Below are positions 61,733 through 64,000 of a DNA stretch of 64,000 bases, piece by piece. The stretch's first letter is position 1; each line of letters opens with the position of its first letter. Location of the stretch: NCBI GenBank assembly GCA_964617645.1, contig CAZTYE010000003.1:186001-250000 (forward strand). Direction: 5' to 3'. Both the position numbers and the translations under genes were made by a program. Source of the DNA: JADJGC01 sp964617645 (GTDB lineage: Bacteria; Zixibacteria; MSB-5A5; CAIYYT01). Under the pieces are notes generated by a model. That model was not told the origin of the DNA. It did not search any database and was given only the letters and a program-made list of their open reading frames with translations.

Positions 61733-62521
61733 CGGGCGGCGCCTGAGAACCAGCCAGAGTGTCAGGCCGAGAACGAAAAGCGCCACGGCGATCAGATGAT
61801 TGTACGTGAACGTAATGCCGAAAAGCGTGGTAACCATCTCCGGCTCATAGTAGCGCACGTACTCGATCAGAAAACGAAACACCGCCTCCGACATCAGCAG
61901 CAAAGCAAATGTCGCACCGAGGAATTTCTTGCGCTTATCGATGAAGTCGAGAACGAAAAAGAGAATCAGACCATAGAGCGAGGAATAAAGCTGCGTCGGA
62001 TGCAGCGGCTGGTCGCCGAAGTGCGCATGCGGGATCGAGCCTTCCGGAAACGAAACACAAAACGGCAGGTCGCCGGGAATGCCGTAGCAGCAGCCGTTGA
62101 GGAAACAGCCGATGCGGGCAACAAAGATACCGAGCGCCACGGCCGGGGCGAAGATATCAAACACGCGCCACAGCGACTGTTTCTTGCGCCACACATACCA
62201 GAGCGCGACAACAATCGCGAAGACGATGCCGCCATACAGATTGAGTCCGGCGATGCCGAACTGCCCGGACGCAAACGGATTAAACGCCGACAATGGGTTG
62301 CTCGAAAAGTCCGACCAATGGAAGAGCACATAGAATACACGAGCGCCAAAAATGCCGGCGAAGATTACGAGAAACGCCAAATTGAGTACGAAGTTGACAT
62401 CGACGTGCTCTCGCAGCGCCCGGCGCCTGATATAGAGAATACCGACGAGAAAAGAGAGCGCCAGCATGAGGCCGAAGCTGCGCAAAGTAAACGGGCCGAT
62501 ATGAAGAATCTCTGGATGCAT
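61721..62521 (-). CDS. lgt: Prolipoprotein diacylglyceryl transferase
   Basis: A 266-residue inner-membrane enzyme that transfers diacylglycerol from phosphatidylglycerol to the lipobox Cys of prolipoproteins, the first step of lipoprotein maturation. The Lgt signature is present in GARVFYVLFHW and FVARIGCFLNGCCYGIPGDL, and the conserved HPTQLYSSLYGLILF and EYVRYYEPEMVT follow. Seven membrane segments are visible. Start ATG 62521. It would process the many lipoproteins in this window. Confidence 0.95.
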   Translation of the reverse strand: MHPEILHIGPFTLRSFGLMLALSFLVGILYIRRRALREHVDVNFVLNLAFLVIFAGIFGARVFYVLFHWSDFSSNPLSAFNPFASGQFGIAGLNLYGGIVFAIVVALWYVWRKKQSLWRVFDIFAPAVALGIFVARIGCFLNGCCYGIPGDLPFCVSFPEGSIPHAHFGDQPLHPTQLYSSLYGLILFFVLDFIDKRKKFLGATFALLLMSEAVFRFLIEYVRYYEPEMVTTLFGITFTYNHLIAVALFVLGLTLWLVLRRRPLVP

Positions 62522-62541
62522 TGCGATACTGTGCCTGCGGC

Positions 62542-62570
62542 AATATAGAAGGTCAAAGCCGGAATCCCAA
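62542..62570 (-). promoter_or_regulatory. Promoter of lgt
   Basis: Minus strand: TTGGGA (62570-62565), 17 nt, TATATT (62547-62542), ending about 20 bases before the ATG. Confidence 0.5.
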
Positions 62571-62597
62571 TATTTGAATCCGCTTGCCGGACGAAAC

Positions 62598-63776
62598 TCA
62601 ACTCACGGCGTTCGCGTTGGCTTCGACAACCGCAGGTTTTTTTCGCCGGAAGAACAGCAACGTGACCGCTCCAGCGCCCACCGCCCAGGCGAGGATATAG
62701 ATCAACCAGCCGAGTATCGGAATCTTGAAGGAGAGGGATAGCAGGAGCAATCCAATTACCAGCGACCAGCCGAGCGAGACTCGACCGTTGCGGCGAATGA
62801 GACCGAGTAGCAACATGCCGACGGTGATGGCAACAAACACCTTGCTGACGAAAAAGAGCAGTCCGTAGGCCGTTAGTGCGGCCAAGGCCGCCGGAATGCC
62901 GACGACCGTGATCATCATCAGGAAAATTATCACCAATCCGAGGATGACGATTGCCAGTCCGAGCGCGCCCGCGAGCGCGCCATTGGTGCGGATTTCGTTG
63001 GCCACGTTTATTACTGATTCGCGCCGGCCAAGGATCAGGATTACGCCGATGATTGCCGAGCCAAAGAAGTAGAATAATGACCAGGAAATCGACACCGGTG
63101 GCGGCACCCACGACATGACACCGCCTGATTCGCCGTCTTTGGCGGACTTTTTCCAGCGCGTTTCACCCATGACTTGCGCCTCGGGCGCGACTTTCGCCTT
63201 CTCGCGCGACTCGTACTCGAAACCGCCGCCGACAAACGCTGTCGGAGCGATCGAAATCTTGCCCGCTTTCACCTTGAGATTGCCTTCAATGCGACCGCTG
63301 ATGTTGACGGTAGCCGCGTAGATGTAGGCATCGGAACCGATATCGCCGTTGATGAAGACTTCCGTGCCAAAAAAGGCGACATCACGGCCGACCCATGCAT
63401 CCGACGTGACTGTGATTTCCTGCCCAAAGGCCGTGGCGTCACCGTCGATACGCGAATTGAGGTTGATCGATTGCCCGGCGGCGCGCAGCGAGCGGCAGAT
63501 TTCGCCGTTGATGGTAACTCGTTGAGCGCCGACGTTGACATTGCCGTCGACCAGACCATCGAACGTCATTGTGCGCGCACCGACAAGCAGATCGCCCCAG
63601 ATCGTGCCGTCGAAATTGACCGTACCGCCCGCGAGCATAACATCTTCCGAGAAGTCACCGGAGAGGTAAACCTCGTCCGCAACCTTGTACTCGAAAGCCA
63701 GAAGCGGCGTGGCTGTCAGGATAAAAAGCAGCAAGAGCGCCCAACGGTAATGATGATTCTGGCGGGAACGGATCAT
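62598..63776 (-). CDS. Exported bactofilin-like polymer-forming protein with C-terminal membrane domain
   Basis: A 392-residue protein. A signal peptide (WALLLLFILTATPLLAFEYK) is followed by a right-handed beta-helix of bactofilin type (VYLSGDFSEDVMLAGGTVNF, LVGARTMTFDGLVDGNVNVG, AQRVTINGEICRSLRAAGQS, INLNSRIDGDATAFGQEITV, GNLKVKAGKISIAPTAFVGG). Four or five membrane segments follow (LFYFFGSAIIGVILILGRRE, GLAIVILGLVIIFLMMITVV, VFVAITVGMLLLGLI, WSLVIGLLLLSLSFKIPIL), then a short basic tail. Ordinary bactofilins are cytosolic; this one would place the filament domain in the periplasm, anchored to the inner membrane. Role unknown; no neighbour explains it. Confidence 0.75.
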   Translation of the reverse strand: MIRSRQNHHYRWALLLLFILTATPLLAFEYKVADEVYLSGDFSEDVMLAGGTVNFDGTIWGDLLVGARTMTFDGLVDGNVNVGAQRVTINGEICRSLRAAGQSINLNSRIDGDATAFGQEITVTSDAWVGRDVAFFGTEVFINGDIGSDAYIYAATVNISGRIEGNLKVKAGKISIAPTAFVGGGFEYESREKAKVAPEAQVMGETRWKKSAKDGESGGVMSWVPPPVSISWSLFYFFGSAIIGVILILGRRESVINVANEIRTNGALAGALGLAIVILGLVIIFLMMITVVGIPAALAALTAYGLLFFVSKVFVAITVGMLLLGLIRRNGRVSLGWSLVIGLLLLSLSFKIPILGWLIYILAWAVGAGAVTLLFFRRKKPAVVEANANAVS

Positions 63777-63941
63777 GAGTTCTCCCGTTTATCCAACGAT
63801 CCGGCGGCGGGAATGTTGCGCCGGTTTCGCCGGATGGCATTGTCGAGATGGTAACACTTAGGAAGCGGTTGAAGCAAGAGCTTTGTAAGCTGCGGTTTTC
63901 GAGCAAGCTCCGCTGGTCGGGCGACCTTATTGGAAGGCGCA

Positions 63942-63969
63942 ACTCGGCAGTCGAAAGCAACTGCCGAGT
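63942..63969. terminator. Hairpin near right edge
   Basis: ACTCGGCAGT (63942-63951) and ACTGCCGAGT (63960-63969), perfect 10-bp arms with an 8-nt loop. No T-tract follows on either strand within the window, so it may be a repeat or a terminator of a gene beyond the edge. Confidence 0.4.
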
Positions 63970-64000
63970 GGGACGATCAGAGACTTGTCAATCAACGCGC

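Noticed and set aside
1..64000. CRISPR arrays, tRNA and rRNA genes, insertion sequences
   Set aside because: Looked for on both strands; no regularly spaced repeats, cloverleaf sequences, rRNA-like stretches or transposase motifs were seen.

Overview
The window looks like a chromosomal segment of an uncultured, diderm FCB-group bacterium, most like Zixibacteria or a neighbouring candidate phylum. This is inferred from gene style, not from a marker gene. The signs are a giant Ig-like secreted protein ending in a FlgD-type domain beside a PorV/PorQ-like outer-membrane protein, secreted proteins ending in dockerin-like pairs (xIADAVYLINYIFAGGPxP), several outer-membrane barrels and lipoproteins, and -10 elements of the form TATATT. 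I saw no rRNA, tRNA, CRISPR array or insertion sequence.

Layout. 1-6.5 kb: surface protein plus PorV/PorQ-like protein, closed by a strong terminator. 6.5-10.6 kb: a lone STAND (NACHT-type) ATPase, a likely defence gene. 11-13.5 kb: Lon protease with a good promoter. 13.5-19.6 kb: an accessory stretch with a beta-helix/dockerin protein, an alginate-export-like barrel, a TonB-C protein and many short palindromic repeats. 19.6-26.7 kb: an exported TldD/TldE-like pair, an NHL-type propeller protein, PspC and LiaF-like membrane proteins, and a small dockerin protein. 26.7-32.1 kb: GTP cyclohydrolase I, a secreted protein with four internal repeats, a PfkB kinase and a glycosyltransferase. 32.1-35.3 kb: an octaheme cytochrome / 4Fe-4S / NrfD electron-transfer operon without a catalytic subunit, then a 38-residue membrane peptide. 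35.3-39.8 kb: envelope proteins including an LpxL-type acyltransferase and a membrane gluzincin. 39.9-48.2 kb: coaX, then a tightly overlapping operon of a PSP1-domain protein, metG, tatD, ksgA, an outer-membrane barrel and two related lipoproteins. 48.2-52.6 kb: four secreted proteins read leftward. 52.7-55.4 kb: FmdB-type zinc ribbon, a small membrane protein with an in-frame TGA, and acetyl-CoA synthetase. 55.5-58.6 kb: a one-chain nuclease/N6-methyltransferase of the type ISP/IIG kind. 58.8-63.8 kb: peroxiredoxin, redoxin lipoprotein, rtcA, a DUF4430-like lipoprotein, lgt and a bactofilin-like membrane protein.

The most notable observation is at 52974-53177 on the minus strand. A 67-codon gene is interrupted by one TGA at the place where its apparent family has a second conserved Cys. 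The TGA is followed after 10 nt by an 8-bp hairpin with a GGU loop (53033-53051), which fits a bacterial SECIS element. It reads as a small membrane selenoprotein that ordinary gene calling would miss. The second theme is defence: the lone STAND ATPase and the single-chain restriction-methylation enzyme each sit next to repeat-rich DNA. The third is an elaborate, largely undescribed exported proteome.
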